From JACPHD01 sp964526325 (lineage in GTDB: Bacteria; Patescibacteriota; Patescibacteriia; Patescibacteriales; GWC2-42-12), in assembly GCA_964526325.1 (NCBI GenBank), contig CAZGKM010000006.1, positions 1-61,344 of the forward strand: a DNA stretch of 61,344 nucleotides, read 5' to 3'. Of this stretch, positions 9,074 to 16,382 are shown one piece after another. Both the position numbers and the translations under genes were made by a program. The stretch's first letter is position 1. Each line of letters begins with the position of its first letter. The notes under the pieces were generated by a model, which searched no databases, had not been told where the DNA came from, and was given only the letters and a program-made list of their open reading frames with translations.

Positions 9074-9121
9074 ATAATAGTGATATGACAATATCTATAT
9101 CAACCTATCCATAGATGTCAA
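9074..9121 (-). promoter_or_regulatory. Promoter region of the xre-radC-hsdM operon
   Basis: Two overlapping possibilities on the minus strand: TTGACA (9116-9121), 16 bp, TATAGA (9094-9099); or TTGATA (9098-9103), 18 bp, TATTAT (9074-9079). GTGATAT/ATATCAC-type repeats overlap the second one and may be operators for the XRE protein. Confidence 0.5.
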
Positions 9122-9244
9122 TTTATATGGTTATATTTTATCAGATAATCATTAAATCGTAAATGCGGGAGCTCCTTGCCGTTGCGCGCGAACGGGTGGG
9201 CGGGTCAAGCGCAACCTAATGGCGGCGCATCCCGTAACCGGGAT

Positions 9245-9476
9245 ACGAAAAATAATCTTGGCTTGAAAAAGTTTACCCGCCGAAGGCTCGGCGGAGGCGG
9301 GAGGCGGATTAGCCCGCCTTCGGCGGGGAAAAGGCACGGCGGGCAAAAATTTCCTTTCCCCCGACCCCTTTCCTTTTTTGCCCGCCCTTGCCTTTGAATT
9401 TTTTTTAGGGGAATTGCTTTTTTAATTTTGAATCTTTTTTATAAAAAAGGTTCGTCCTATGTCTAATAAACTCGAC
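9245..9476. repeat. 232-bp inverted repeat, right arm (IR1-R)
   Basis: Exact reverse complement of 138-369. It contains only the 3' arm of the left-end terminator hairpin; at 9476-9477 the sequence switches to the second inverted repeat (IR2), and the two repeats share the 4 bases at 9473-9476. Confidence 0.9.
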
Positions 9477-9631
9477 CATATGAAACCTTCAGCGTTATGA
9501 GCGCATGGAATGCGCTCGCTTCGCTCGCGCATTAAGGCAAAGTTTTTAAATTCAGCATTAAAATCAGCCAAAATTTTCCACTCCTCCCTCCACTCCCAAG
9601 CCACCTCTCTATTTAGCAAACGGCGGTTCGT
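9473..9631. repeat. 159-bp inverted repeat, left arm (IR2-L), copy of the recombinase 3' end
   Basis: Reverse complement of 11176-11334 with a single mismatch (GGTTTCATA here against GGTTTTATA). It is therefore a truncated second copy of the last ~50 codons of the recombinase, facing the opposite way. Read on the minus strand, the copied reading frame continues into IR1 and would end ...GFIWSSLLDIGRTFFIKKIQN. Confidence 0.9.
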
Positions 9632-9647
9632 CGGGCGCGAAGCGCCC

Positions 9648-9735
9648 AAGACAAAAACAAAATTTTTCTAAATAATGATTTAAATACTGATTTCGCGGAT
9701 AACGCCACGATTTATAAAAATATTGTTTTTGTCTT
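9648..9735. repeat. 13-bp inverted repeat upstream of the recombinase
   Basis: AAGACAAAAACAA (9648-9660) and TTGTTTTTGTCTT (9723-9735) are perfect inverted copies 62 bp apart, 78 bp before the recombinase start. They could be regulatory or recombinase-binding sites; no direct evidence. Confidence 0.5.
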
Positions 9736-9813
9736 ACCAATTTTTTCCGTCCGCCGCCTAAGCGGCGGTGACAAAGCAAGTTTTTTAATTCCGCGCTCTA
9801 ATTTTAAACATCT

Positions 9814-11382
9814 ATGAAATACTTTCTCTATGCCCGAAAGTCCACCGAGGACGAGGAAAGACAAATAATGAGTATTGAAGCGCAACTCGCGGAGTTGGCC
9901 GAATACGCCAAACGAGAGAATATTGTCATCTCCGAGCAGTTTATTGAAAGTAAAAGCGCAAAGAAGCCGGGACGGGAAATATTTAACCGGATGATGAGCA
10001 AAGTCCACGACAGCAAAGAGCCGATTGGCTTGATTGCTTGGCATCCGGACAGATTAGCAAGAAACAGCGTTGACGGCGGGCAAATAATTTACAGTATAGA
10101 CATCGGCAAGATCGCTTCTTTGCGCTTCCCTACTTTTTGGTTTGAACCAACTCCGCAAGGCTTGTTTATGCTCCAAGTAGCTTTCGGGCAGTCTAAATAC
10201 TACTCGGACAATTTATCGGAAAACGTTAAGCGCGGAATTAGACAAAAACTCCGGCGCGGCCAATATCCGGGCTTGGCTCCTTTCGGTTATGTTAATAATC
10301 CTAAAACCAGAAATATTGAGCCAGACCCTTTTAAATCTAAACTGGTTAAAATCGCTTTTGAGGAATTTGCCACGGGCAAACATACTTACAAAAGTTTAGG
10401 TCGGCGCCTGGAGTTTTTGGGCGTAGTTGGCAAGTTAGGCCAGCCGCTATGCAAGGCGGTTATACATCGGATGTTAAATAACAAAATCTATCTGGGAATA
10501 ATTGAAAGAGGTGGCGAGTGCTATGAGGGCGATTTCCCGCCAATTGTTTCCAGAGCGGCTTTTACAGCCGTTCAGGAGGTCATTAACAATGGTAAACGGA
10601 TTAGAGTTAAAAAGAAAAAACACGGTTTCCCTTTTCTCGGACTTTTAAAGTGCGGCGAATGCGGTGGGGCTATTACTGCTCAACTCACTAAAGGCAACGG
10701 CGGCATTTACACCTATTACCGCTGTACTAAAAAATTAGGCAAATGTAGCCAAAAATATCTTGATGAAAAAAAACTTTTTAGCCAACTGACTGAACGGCTA
10801 GAAAAAGTCGCTCTAAACGATAATTGGAAAGAAAAAATGTTGGCTAAAGTTAAAATATGGGAAAGCGAACAGAAAGATGATAATAAATCTTTCGCCCAAA
10901 GTTTAGAGGAAAAAGTTAGAGACACAGAACAGAAATTAGATAAACTTGTTAACGCGTATTTAGACGGCACAATTGAAAAAGATATTTATTTAGCTAAAAA
11001 GAACGAACTCGTGCAAACAAAAACAGACCTCTCAGAAAAGAAATCTGATTTTGGGCGAAAGAGAAACAATTGGCTCGAACCATTGAAAAAATGGATAATT
11101 GACGCTAACTACGCCAAAAAACTTGCAATGTCCGAAGATTTTATGGAAATAAAATCTTTTACGGAAAAAATTGGAACGAACCGCCGTTTGCTAAATAGAG
11201 AGGTGGCTTGGGAGTGGAGGGAGGAGTGGAAAATTTTGGCTGATTTTAATGCTGAATTTAAAAACTTTGCCTTAATGCGCGAGCGAAGCGAGCGCATTCC
11301 ATGCGCTCATAACGCTGAAGGTTTTATATGGTCGGGCTGCCGGGAATTGAACCCGGATTACACGCACCCGAAGCGTGCGTAA
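9814..11382 (+). CDS. Large serine recombinase
   Basis: A site-specific recombinase that cuts and rejoins DNA through a catalytic serine. The resolvase domain begins YARKSTEDEERQ (Arg8 and Ser10 catalytic), continues through WHPDRLARN, then a Recombinase domain (GKHTYKSLGRRLEFLG) and a zinc ribbon CGECGG...YYRCTKKLGKC (near residues 286-314), and a long coiled coil. The last ~15 codons are antisense to tRNA-Pro, and the preceding ~50 codons lie in IR2, so the natural C terminus depends on which flank it is joined to. It is the likely agent of the rearrangements around it. Length to the stop is 522 aa, normal for the family. Confidence 0.93.
   Translation: MKYFLYARKSTEDEERQIMSIEAQLAELAEYAKRENIVISEQFIESKSAKKPGREIFNRMMSKVHDSKEPIGLIAWHPDRLARNSVDGGQIIYSIDIGKIASLRFPTFWFEPTPQGLFMLQVAFGQSKYYSDNLSENVKRGIRQKLRRGQYPGLAPFGYVNNPKTRNIEPDPFKSKLVKIAFEEFATGKHTYKSLGRRLEFLGVVGKLGQPLCKAVIHRMLNNKIYLGIIERGGECYEGDFPPIVSRAAFTAVQEVINNGKRIRVKKKKHGFPFLGLLKCGECGGAITAQLTKGNGGIYTYYRCTKKLGKCSQKYLDEKKLFSQLTERLEKVALNDNWKEKMLAKVKIWESEQKDDNKSFAQSLEEKVRDTEQKLDKLVNAYLDGTIEKDIYLAKKNELVQTKTDLSEKKSDFGRKRNNWLEPLKKWIIDANYAKKLAMSEDFMEIKSFTEKIGTNRRLLNREVAWEWREEWKILADFNAEFKNFALMRERSERIPCAHNAEGFIWSGCRELNPDYTHPKRA
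11176..11334. repeat. 159-bp inverted repeat, right arm (IR2-R), reaching the tRNA-Pro 3' end
   Basis: The partner of 9473-9631. Its last 6 bases (11329-11334) are the CCA end, discriminator and first acceptor pairs of tRNA-Pro, so the repeat boundary lies within the tRNA 3' end, a classic attachment-site position. Confidence 0.9.
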
Positions 11383-11402
11383 TACCGTTATACCACAGCC
11401 CG
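11329..11402 (-). tRNA. tRNA-Pro(CGG)
   Basis: On the minus strand the acceptor stem CGGGCTG pairs with CAGCCCG, with discriminator A73 and an encoded CCA; C1-G72 is typical of proline tRNAs. The anticodon stem CACGC/GCGTG closes the loop TTCGGGT, giving anticodon CGG. The T-arm has GGTTCAATTCC. It reads antisense to the end of the recombinase gene. Confidence 0.93.
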
Positions 11403-11466
11403 TAAATTACCAATAATAAAATCCCCCGACCTTACGGCCGGCCCCTTTGATAAAGGGGCTAAATTA

Positions 11467-11808
11467 TTATTTTGCTCTAATTAAAATATTTAAAAAATAA
11501 CTTATAACCGATAAAACAATACTGAAAAGCATGGCGGTCAAAAATCCGCTGACGGAAAAACCTTCTATAACCGAAGCGGCCAGTAATATCAATGAAGCGT
11601 TAATGACAAAAGTGAATAAGCCTAAAGTCAGAATATTAATCGGCAGGGTTATTAAAATCAAGATCGGTTTAACCAGAACGTTAACTATGCCTAAAAATAA
11701 AGCCAGCCATAAAGCCGGCCAAAAACCAGCGACTAAAACCCCGGGTATTAAATTAGAGCTTATCATAATCGCTACGACCATGACCAGCCATTTAATAATT
11801 AAAGACAT
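11467..11808 (-). CDS. Phage-holin-like four-helix membrane protein (family IV)
   Basis: A 113-aa very hydrophobic protein with four predicted transmembrane segments (about residues 3-23, 27-47, 52-74, 84-106). The pattern SNLIPGV near the start, followed by ALFLGIVNVLVKPIL, is typical of the widespread DUF/holin 4_2 family (PF04020). In ordinary bacterial chromosomes its role is unknown; no lysis genes are next to it. The start at 11808 gives a normal-length protein. Confidence 0.85.
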   Translation of the reverse strand: MSLIIKWLVMVVAIMISSNLIPGVLVAGFWPALWLALFLGIVNVLVKPILILITLPINILTLGLFTFVINASLILLAASVIEGFSVSGFLTAMLFSIVLSVISYFLNILIRAK

Positions 11809-11934
11809 AAATTTAATTTATTATTAATAAGGAAATGGATTGCGGGTCCCTCCTGCGCTAAAGCTTCGGCGGACAAGCAAACCCACAATGACAAAGGTTG
11901 GTGGATTGCGTGCAAACTAACTAAAACCAAATTA

Positions 11935-12522
11935 TTAATTTTTTCCGGCAATTTCAAGCACTGCTTCAAGAGCAATTGGCAGCTCCTTAGTCCCGGTGCT
12001 TTCGCTAAAATGCCCCATATTATGCTCAATAACAATTTTTGAATCCAAAAGATTTTCAAAGTCGTCTTTGTTTTCCAACGGAACATACGGATCATCATCA
12101 GAAAATATCGCAATACTGCTTTTGATGTGCGCCTTGGCTTTCTTTAGATCTATAGGTGTTTTTAGCCATTCATCAGAAACATCCCGAACAACTTCGTCAT
12201 CTTCCAGATTGGATAAATTTTTAAAAAACCCGGCAACGAATACCGCGCCCCCAACCAAAATATTATTTTGCAGCTCAGCAAGAAATCTTACTATTGCTTG
12301 ATTGCCCATACTATGCCCAACAAAATATGTATTTTCGTCTAGCTCTGTAACTAATTCCTTAAGTTTTCCTACCCATGGAATAATTCTTGGCTCATCTGGA
12401 TTTGGGAGTTGCGGAACAATCACCTCAAACCCATTAATCTCCAATTCTTTCCTAAGCCAAGGAAACCATCCTTCCTCGGGACAACCGTCCCACCCGTGTA
12501 TTATGTATACTTTCTTTTTCAT
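11935..12522 (-). CDS. RBBP9/YdeN-type alpha/beta hydrolase
   Basis: A 195-aa serine hydrolase. The nucleophile elbow is GHSMGN (near residue 70), the N-terminal strand is KVYIIHGWDGCPEEGWFPWL, the acid is probably Asp in SDDDPYVPL and the histidine is in HNMGHFSE. This small family binds or hydrolyses unknown esters. It stands alone, transcribed leftward away from the tRNA-Ala cluster. Confidence 0.9.
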   Translation of the reverse strand: MKKKVYIIHGWDGCPEEGWFPWLRKELEINGFEVIVPQLPNPDEPRIIPWVGKLKELVTELDENTYFVGHSMGNQAIVRFLAELQNNILVGGAVFVAGFFKNLSNLEDDEVVRDVSDEWLKTPIDLKKAKAHIKSSIAIFSDDDPYVPLENKDDFENLLDSKIVIEHNMGHFSESTGTKELPIALEAVLEIAGKN

Positions 12523-12603
12523 AATTATTAATTACCAATGGAACCGCAAATTCTTCAATGTTTAAAAGCGGGAAAGCGGTTCAAATACAAAAATATCATA
12601 TGA

Positions 12604-12774
12604 TGGACCTAGCCAGAATCGGACCGCCGTCTCCGCAACTTGCCCCGTCACTTATATTTGTGGACTCACCGGGAATCGGACCCGGACCTCGACAACTTGC
12701 CCCGTTTAATTATTTGGTGGACCTAGCCAGAATCGGACCGCCGTCTCCGCAACTTGCCCCGTCACTTATATTTG
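12604..12774 (-). repeat. Three 57-bp units carrying tRNA-like 3' halves
   Basis: Units 12604-12660, 12661-12717 and 12718-12774. The first and third are identical; the middle one carries the 3' end of tRNA-Ala. Each, read on the minus strand, starts CAAATA or CCAAATA, contains CGGGGCAAGTTG and ends with a T-arm and acceptor 3' strand plus A73 (TAGGTCCA or TGAGTCCA). A direct repeat results: 12604-12690 equals 12718-12804 (87 bp, offset 114 bp). Confidence 0.85.
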
Positions 12775-12845
12775 TGGACTCACCGGGAATCGGACCCGGA
12801 CCTCAGCAATGCGAATGCTGCGTAATACCGTTTTACTATGAGCCC
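12775..12845 (-). tRNA. tRNA-Ala(CGC)
   Basis: Minus strand: acceptor GGGCTCA pairs with TGAGTCC with a G3-U70 wobble, the alanine identity mark. Anticodon stem CAGCA/TGCTG closes the loop TTCGCAT (anticodon CGC). T-arm is CCGGG-TCCGATT-CCCGG; discriminator A73; CCA is not encoded. It is complete, while tRNA fragments lie on both sides. Confidence 0.9.
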
Positions 12846-12864
12846 CCGTTAAGTGACGGGGTGA

Positions 12865-12917
12865 AAATGTCGCGCCTGCCTGCCGGCAGGCAGGTAATAC
12901 CACTATACCATAGGCCC
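12865..12917 (-). pseudogene. tRNA-Ala-like 5' half interrupted by a 20-bp palindrome
   Basis: Minus strand from 12917: acceptor GGGCCTA, then TG and D-arm GTATAGTGGTATTAC, split by the palindrome at 12875-12894, then GCGACATT. The acceptor can pair fully (one G-U at 3-70) with TAGGTCC of the repeat units at 12604 and 12718. Its anticodon stem CGACA, however, matches TGTCG of the unit at 12661. No continuous 3' half follows; intact tRNA-Ala(CGC) comes next instead. Confidence 0.7.
12875..12894. repeat. Perfect 20-bp palindrome inside a tRNA-like gene
   Basis: CCTGCCTGCCGGCAGGCAGG. The same 20-mer occurs at 45848-45867, also inside a tRNA 5' half. Removing it here restores a normal D-arm/anticodon-arm junction. 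Confidence 0.95.
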
Positions 12918-12949
12918 CAAAAAAATCATTTATTTCTCCCCTATTCTTT

Positions 12950-13801
12950 TTATTCATTATTGCCCGGCTCTTCTATCCCCGTTTGCGGAGCCGAAGGAGC
13001 GCTCGTCGGCAATTCCGGTCCGGAAACTTCCGGCTGATTATCGGCGCCGCCCGTAGTTAATTCTATGCTATTAACGATAACATCTTCTGTCGGATGAGCA
13101 TTTTCATTAATGTTTACTTTTTCAATTTTTTCCACTACATCTATGCCGCCGGTTACATAACCGAAATTAGTGTGTTTGCCGTCCAGCCAAGGCGTAGCCT
13201 CGACCGTAACGATAAAAAATTGCGAACCGTTCGTATTCGGCCCGGAATTAGCCATGGCTAAACTTCCTTTTACTAATTTATGCTGATTGAATTCGTCCTG
13301 AAACCTGTAGCTCGGCCCGCCCTGGCCGTCGTTTGACCAGTCATCATCTTTACTGTTCGGATCGCCTCCCTGAATCATAAAATCTTTTATTACCCGATGG
13401 AACTTAGTTCCATTATAAAACCCCTCTTTAGCCAGATTTAAAAAGTTATTTACCGTAATCGGCGATTCTTGGGCATAAAATTTAACCGCGATATCGCCGA
13501 AGTTAGTCTTAATAATCGCGCCGTCATACTGCTCGGATAAATTTTCCAGCTGCTTTTGCCCGGCTGATTGATCCGGCGCTGATACTGGCGGCGGCGGGAT
13601 AGGCGCGCCGGCCGTAGATTTTCCGCTTGGCTTAACTTTTGGCGCTAGGCCGTTTTTTATTGCCGTCATTCTATCTATTATATCCGCTTCGCTATAATTG
13701 TCCATAGTTTTAGGTACGCTCGATTCGTCATAGCTAAGATTGCTATTTGAGCAAGCGCTTAAAGTTAAAGTTAAAGTTAATAACAAAATTATTTTTTTCA
13801 T
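12950..13801 (-). CDS. Cyclophilin-type peptidyl-prolyl isomerase, lipoprotein
   Basis: Catalyses proline cis-trans isomerisation, here outside the membrane. The N-terminal signal ends in the lipobox LSAC (Cys17). After a ~80-residue linker rich in Pro, Ser and Gln the cyclophilin domain starts (AIIKTNFGDIAVKFY), with FHRVIKDFMIQGGDP, QFFIVT and WLDGKHTNFG, the conserved active-site segments. A Pro/Ser-rich tail ends the 283-aa protein. It lies alone between the tRNA-Ala cluster and the NUDIX gene and probably assists folding of exported proteins. Confidence 0.93.
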   Translation of the reverse strand: MKKIILLLTLTLTLSACSNSNLSYDESSVPKTMDNYSEADIIDRMTAIKNGLAPKVKPSGKSTAGAPIPPPPVSAPDQSAGQKQLENLSEQYDGAIIKTNFGDIAVKFYAQESPITVNNFLNLAKEGFYNGTKFHRVIKDFMIQGGDPNSKDDDWSNDGQGGPSYRFQDEFNQHKLVKGSLAMANSGPNTNGSQFFIVTVEATPWLDGKHTNFGYVTGGIDVVEKIEKVNINENAHPTEDVIVNSIELTTGGADNQPEVSGPELPTSAPSAPQTGIEEPGNNE

Positions 13802-13820
13802 ATAATTCTTATATTGTTAA

Positions 13821-14273
13821 TTATATATTTTCATGCTTTTGCAAATTTGCTTGGCTATCAAAATAAAATCTCATTTTCTTAAATTTGCCGGCTAAAATAT
13901 CAGGCAGCCAAAAAATATCGTCTTGCCACATTTTATCATAAGGAATTTCGTCAATCTTAAACCATTTTAACTCTCCCTCATCGCTGACTGTAATTTCACC
14001 GGAATAATCTTTGGTCAAATAAACATGCACCATTTGATTCCATTCATCTTTACCGGTAAAGAAAAATTCCAGCTCGGCTAATTTTTTTAAATTTTTTACC
14101 TCTAGGCCGGTTTCTTCCTTAACCTCTCTTACAACCGCCTGCTCTATTGTTTCTCCCGGCTCGGTTTTACCTCCCGGACCGTTCCATTTACCTTCGCCAA
14201 AACCTCTGCGCTTATACTGTAAAAGTACCTCCGCTTTAGAGTTAACTATATAACATAAATTATTATTTAACAT
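13821..14273 (-). CDS. NUDIX hydrolase
   Basis: Hydrolyses nucleoside diphosphates linked to another group; the short form resembles 8-oxo-dGTP diphosphatases (MutT type). The NUDIX box GX5EX7REUXEEXGU is exact: GGKTEPGETIEQAVVREVKE followed by ETGL (near residues 35-57). It is 150 aa and complete. Its start overlaps the end of the CCA-adding enzyme gene by 11 bp, so the two are probably co-transcribed. Confidence 0.9.
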   Translation of the reverse strand: MLNNNLCYIVNSKAEVLLQYKRRGFGEGKWNGPGGKTEPGETIEQAVVREVKEETGLEVKNLKKLAELEFFFTGKDEWNQMVHVYLTKDYSGEITVSDEGELKWFKIDEIPYDKMWQDDIFWLPDILAGKFKKMRFYFDSQANLQKHENI

Positions 14274-15780
14274 AAAATTCTTTTTTTATCTCTTCGTCAT
14301 CTTCCATCTTTTTGTCTTCAATTTTCTCCTTGGCCTTTTCCCTTAACTCGCGCAAATCCATTTTATTAAGCTCGGCGCTGCGTTTTCCTAAATATTCTTT
14401 ATTATTCAATCCCTGGTCTTCAATTACTTCGGATAATAAAACGTCTAAAATCGCGCCGATTTTCGGCCCGGGCTCTATTTTTAATCCTTTCATTAAATCA
14501 TCGCCGTTAATTTTCAGCATCTTTACCGACACTGCGTCGTGCCTGACTTTCTCCATCATATATTCCAAATGCCTTAATTTATACGGCTTGGCTTTAGGCA
14601 CGCCCGAGCCTAAGCGGTCGGCGATGCGCAAATCAATCAAATCGGCCAGATTCTCTTCGCCGACTTTTCTTATGAGCCGGCGGACCGAACTTTCGGTCAC
14701 TTCGCCGACATTATAATAAAACATATGATTTCTGATCAGGGTTGTTATTTTTTCCGAATCGGCATTGGAAAATTTCAGCCTGTCTAAAATTTTTGACGCG
14801 ACTTTAGCTCCGACCAAATCATGATTATAAAAAGTGGCGTCGCCTTTAACGATCCTTTTGGTTTGCGGTTTGGCTATGTCATGGAGCAGTGACGCGAATT
14901 TAACCTGCCATTTTTTGCTGGGCGTATATTTTAAAGACAAAACACTATGGTTAAAAACGGTATGGATATGGTGCTTATTTTGATTAACGCCAACGCCGCG
15001 TTCAAGCTCCGGAATAATATATTGCAAAAGTTTAAATTCATGAAGCGTCATGAGGCCTTCATAAGCCTTGTCGGAGGCAAAAATTTTAATTAATTCATCG
15101 CGGATGCGCTCCCCGGAAATAAATTTAATGCCGCCGGCTATTTTCATGATAGCTCTCTCGGTCTTGCCTTCAATGGAAAAATCAAGCTGGCAGGCCAATC
15201 TGACAGCGCGCATCATGCGCAATGCATCTTCTTTAAACCTGTCTTCCGGCTCGCCTACGGCCCGGATTATTCTTTTTTTCAAGTCTTTCTCTCCGCCGAA
15301 AATATCTATTATTTCAAATTCTTTTTCTTCTTTAACTTTCAACTTTTCACTTTTAACTTTTAACTTCATGGCCATCGCGTTGATCGTAAAATCCCTTCTG
15401 GATAAATCTTTTTCCAAACTGTCTTCAAAAGTGATTTTATCCGGATGCCGGCGGTCGCTATAACCTTGCTCGGAGCGATAAGTCGTTACCTCAACCACGT
15501 CTTCGGTTTCCCCGTTAATTAGCTTAACCGGCACTAAAACCGTACCGAAAACATTTTCGTATTTTCCGTCGGAAAATAATTCCAATATTTTTTCCGGCCG
15601 CGCGTTGGTCGTTACGTCCCAATCTTTAGGCTTTTGCTCCATCAGCAAATCACGCACGCAGCCGCCCACGATAAAAGCTTCAAAGCCGTTGGCTTCCAAT
15701 TTTTTTACAATATTTTTTACGTATTCGGGAATTTTTACCCCGTTAGAAATTTCCATGGTTATTTGATATAAGTTCTCCAC
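14263..15780 (-). CDS. cca: CCA tRNA nucleotidyltransferase with HD domain
   Basis: Adds CCA to tRNA 3' ends; this is needed here because tRNA-Ala and tRNA-Leu in the window lack encoded CCA. The nucleotidyltransferase head has FIVGGCVRDLLM and KDWDVTT (catalytic DxD), then RRDFTINAMAM, then the HD phosphohydrolase-like domain (HSVLSL, LLHDIAKP, NHD). At 505 aa it is normal for the long bacterial form. The start could be Met at 15780 or at 15756; residues MEISNGV at the second come from a palindromic element that spans the start. Residues around 147-157 (KLKVKSEKLKVKEEK) are a low-complexity in-frame insertion. Confidence 0.93.
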   Translation of the reverse strand: MENLYQITMEISNGVKIPEYVKNIVKKLEANGFEAFIVGGCVRDLLMEQKPKDWDVTTNARPEKILELFSDGKYENVFGTVLVPVKLINGETEDVVEVTTYRSEQGYSDRRHPDKITFEDSLEKDLSRRDFTINAMAMKLKVKSEKLKVKEEKEFEIIDIFGGEKDLKKRIIRAVGEPEDRFKEDALRMMRAVRLACQLDFSIEGKTERAIMKIAGGIKFISGERIRDELIKIFASDKAYEGLMTLHEFKLLQYIIPELERGVGVNQNKHHIHTVFNHSVLSLKYTPSKKWQVKFASLLHDIAKPQTKRIVKGDATFYNHDLVGAKVASKILDRLKFSNADSEKITTLIRNHMFYYNVGEVTESSVRRLIRKVGEENLADLIDLRIADRLGSGVPKAKPYKLRHLEYMMEKVRHDAVSVKMLKINGDDLMKGLKIEPGPKIGAILDVLLSEVIEDQGLNNKEYLGKRSAELNKMDLRELREKAKEKIEDKKMEDDEEIKKEFYVK

Positions 15781-15935
15781 GCTCTTAAAACCCCGAAAAA
15801 ATTTATTTACTATTTACCCCGTTAAATAAAGCCGCTGATGAAATCGGCGGTAATAAATCAATCGCAGTCGGTGGTTTAAGGCCACCGACAAGCGATACAT
15901 ATTTAACGGGGTTTACATTAAATTTCTAGCGGGGT
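15737..15935. repeat. Outer CCCCGTTAG palindromic element spanning the cca start
   Basis: Arms ACCCCGTTAGAAATTT (15737-15752) and AAATTTCTAGCGGGGT (15920-15935) are near-perfect inverted copies. The left arm is translated as EISNGV at the beginning of Cca. A second element (15816-15912) is nested inside. Confidence 0.75.
15816..15912. repeat. 97-bp element with ACCCCGTTAAAT / ATTTAACGGGGT ends
   Basis: Perfect 12-bp terminal inverted repeats. The interior has two further hairpins (GCCGC...GCGGT and GTCGGTGG...CCACCGAC). The interior shares CTGAT, TAATAA and CAAGCGATA with the copy at 50954-51049, so the two are relatives. No coding capacity. It could be a MITE-like element or a structured RNA. 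Confidence 0.75.
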
Positions 15936-16025
15936 GCATAAACTACACAAAAATTTAAGGCAATTTACGCCTTATTTATAGCTAAAATATACAATAAATA
16001 ATTCTTTATGTCAAAACAAATAAAA

Positions 16026-16055
16026 TAAATAACCCCGGAAAAACGGGGTTATTTT
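16026..16055 (-). terminator. Terminator of the 6S-like RNA
   Basis: AATAACCCCG/CGGGGTTATT with a short A/T loop; on the minus strand it is followed by TATTTTATTTG. It is symmetric enough to work in both directions (plus strand ends TTATTTTTTG). Confidence 0.75.
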
Positions 16056-16256
16056 TTGTAAATTAACATATCTTAAATTTTTTAAAATTGGCCGAAGAAT
16101 AATAGTAATGTTTTTAGTTGGCTCATCCCGGGAGAAAATAATATTAAATAGTTTGTAAATTCGTATTTAACCTCTCTGCTAATCGCAGCAGTTAAATAAA
16201 AATATTATTCCCTGTACGCGGAAGAGCACTTAAAAACAATTTCTTATCCTCCGGAC
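16056..16256 (-). ncRNA. ssrS: Probable 6S RNA
   Basis: Transcribed leftward from a near-consensus promoter and closed by a terminator, with no reading frame. The 5' segment CCGGAGGATAAGAAAT pairs with TTATTCTTCGG about 160 nt later. Next GTTTTTAAGTGCTC pairs with GAGC...ACTAAAAAC, followed by an open bubble, then GGGA-AATAATATT with AATATTATT-TCTCCC, and an apical hairpin ATTTAAC-CTGCT...AGCAG-GTTAAAT. A closing stem, a large central bubble and a terminal arm make up the 6S architecture that mimics an open promoter and binds RNA polymerase. Identification rests on hand-drawn structure only. Confidence 0.65.
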
Positions 16257-16261
16257 TTTCT

Positions 16262-16290
16262 ATAATACGGCAAAAATTGCTAAAAGTCAA
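16262..16290 (-). promoter_or_regulatory. Sigma-70 promoter of the 6S-like RNA
   Basis: Minus strand TTGACT (16285-16290), spacer 17 bp, TATTAT (16262-16267). Transcription would begin near 16255. Confidence 0.75.
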
Positions 16291-16382
16291 GCGACTTTTT
16301 TTAAAAAAATAAAAATAAATTCAAAAATAATTACTTTTCAACCTTTAATCCACAAATTATTAACATTGAATCAGCCGGATGA

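Noticed and set aside
9152..9397. Small reading frames in the GC-rich part of the right inverted repeat
   Set aside because: Composition is hairpin-rich CCGCC/GGCGG, both strands are open by base composition, and the same block is noncoding at 138-369.
9422..9649. Short minus-strand reading frame ending like the recombinase
   Set aside because: It is the inverted copy of the recombinase 3' end fused to the terminator repeat, not an independent gene.
12604..12804. CRISPR-like repeat array
   Set aside because: The 57-bp units are contiguous without spacers, only three in number, and clearly derived from tRNA 3' halves.
12558..13037. Plus-strand reading frame of 159 codons across the tRNA-Ala region
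   Set aside because: It translates antisense tRNA and repeat DNA (repeated DLARIGPPSPQLAPS), with no homology-like features.
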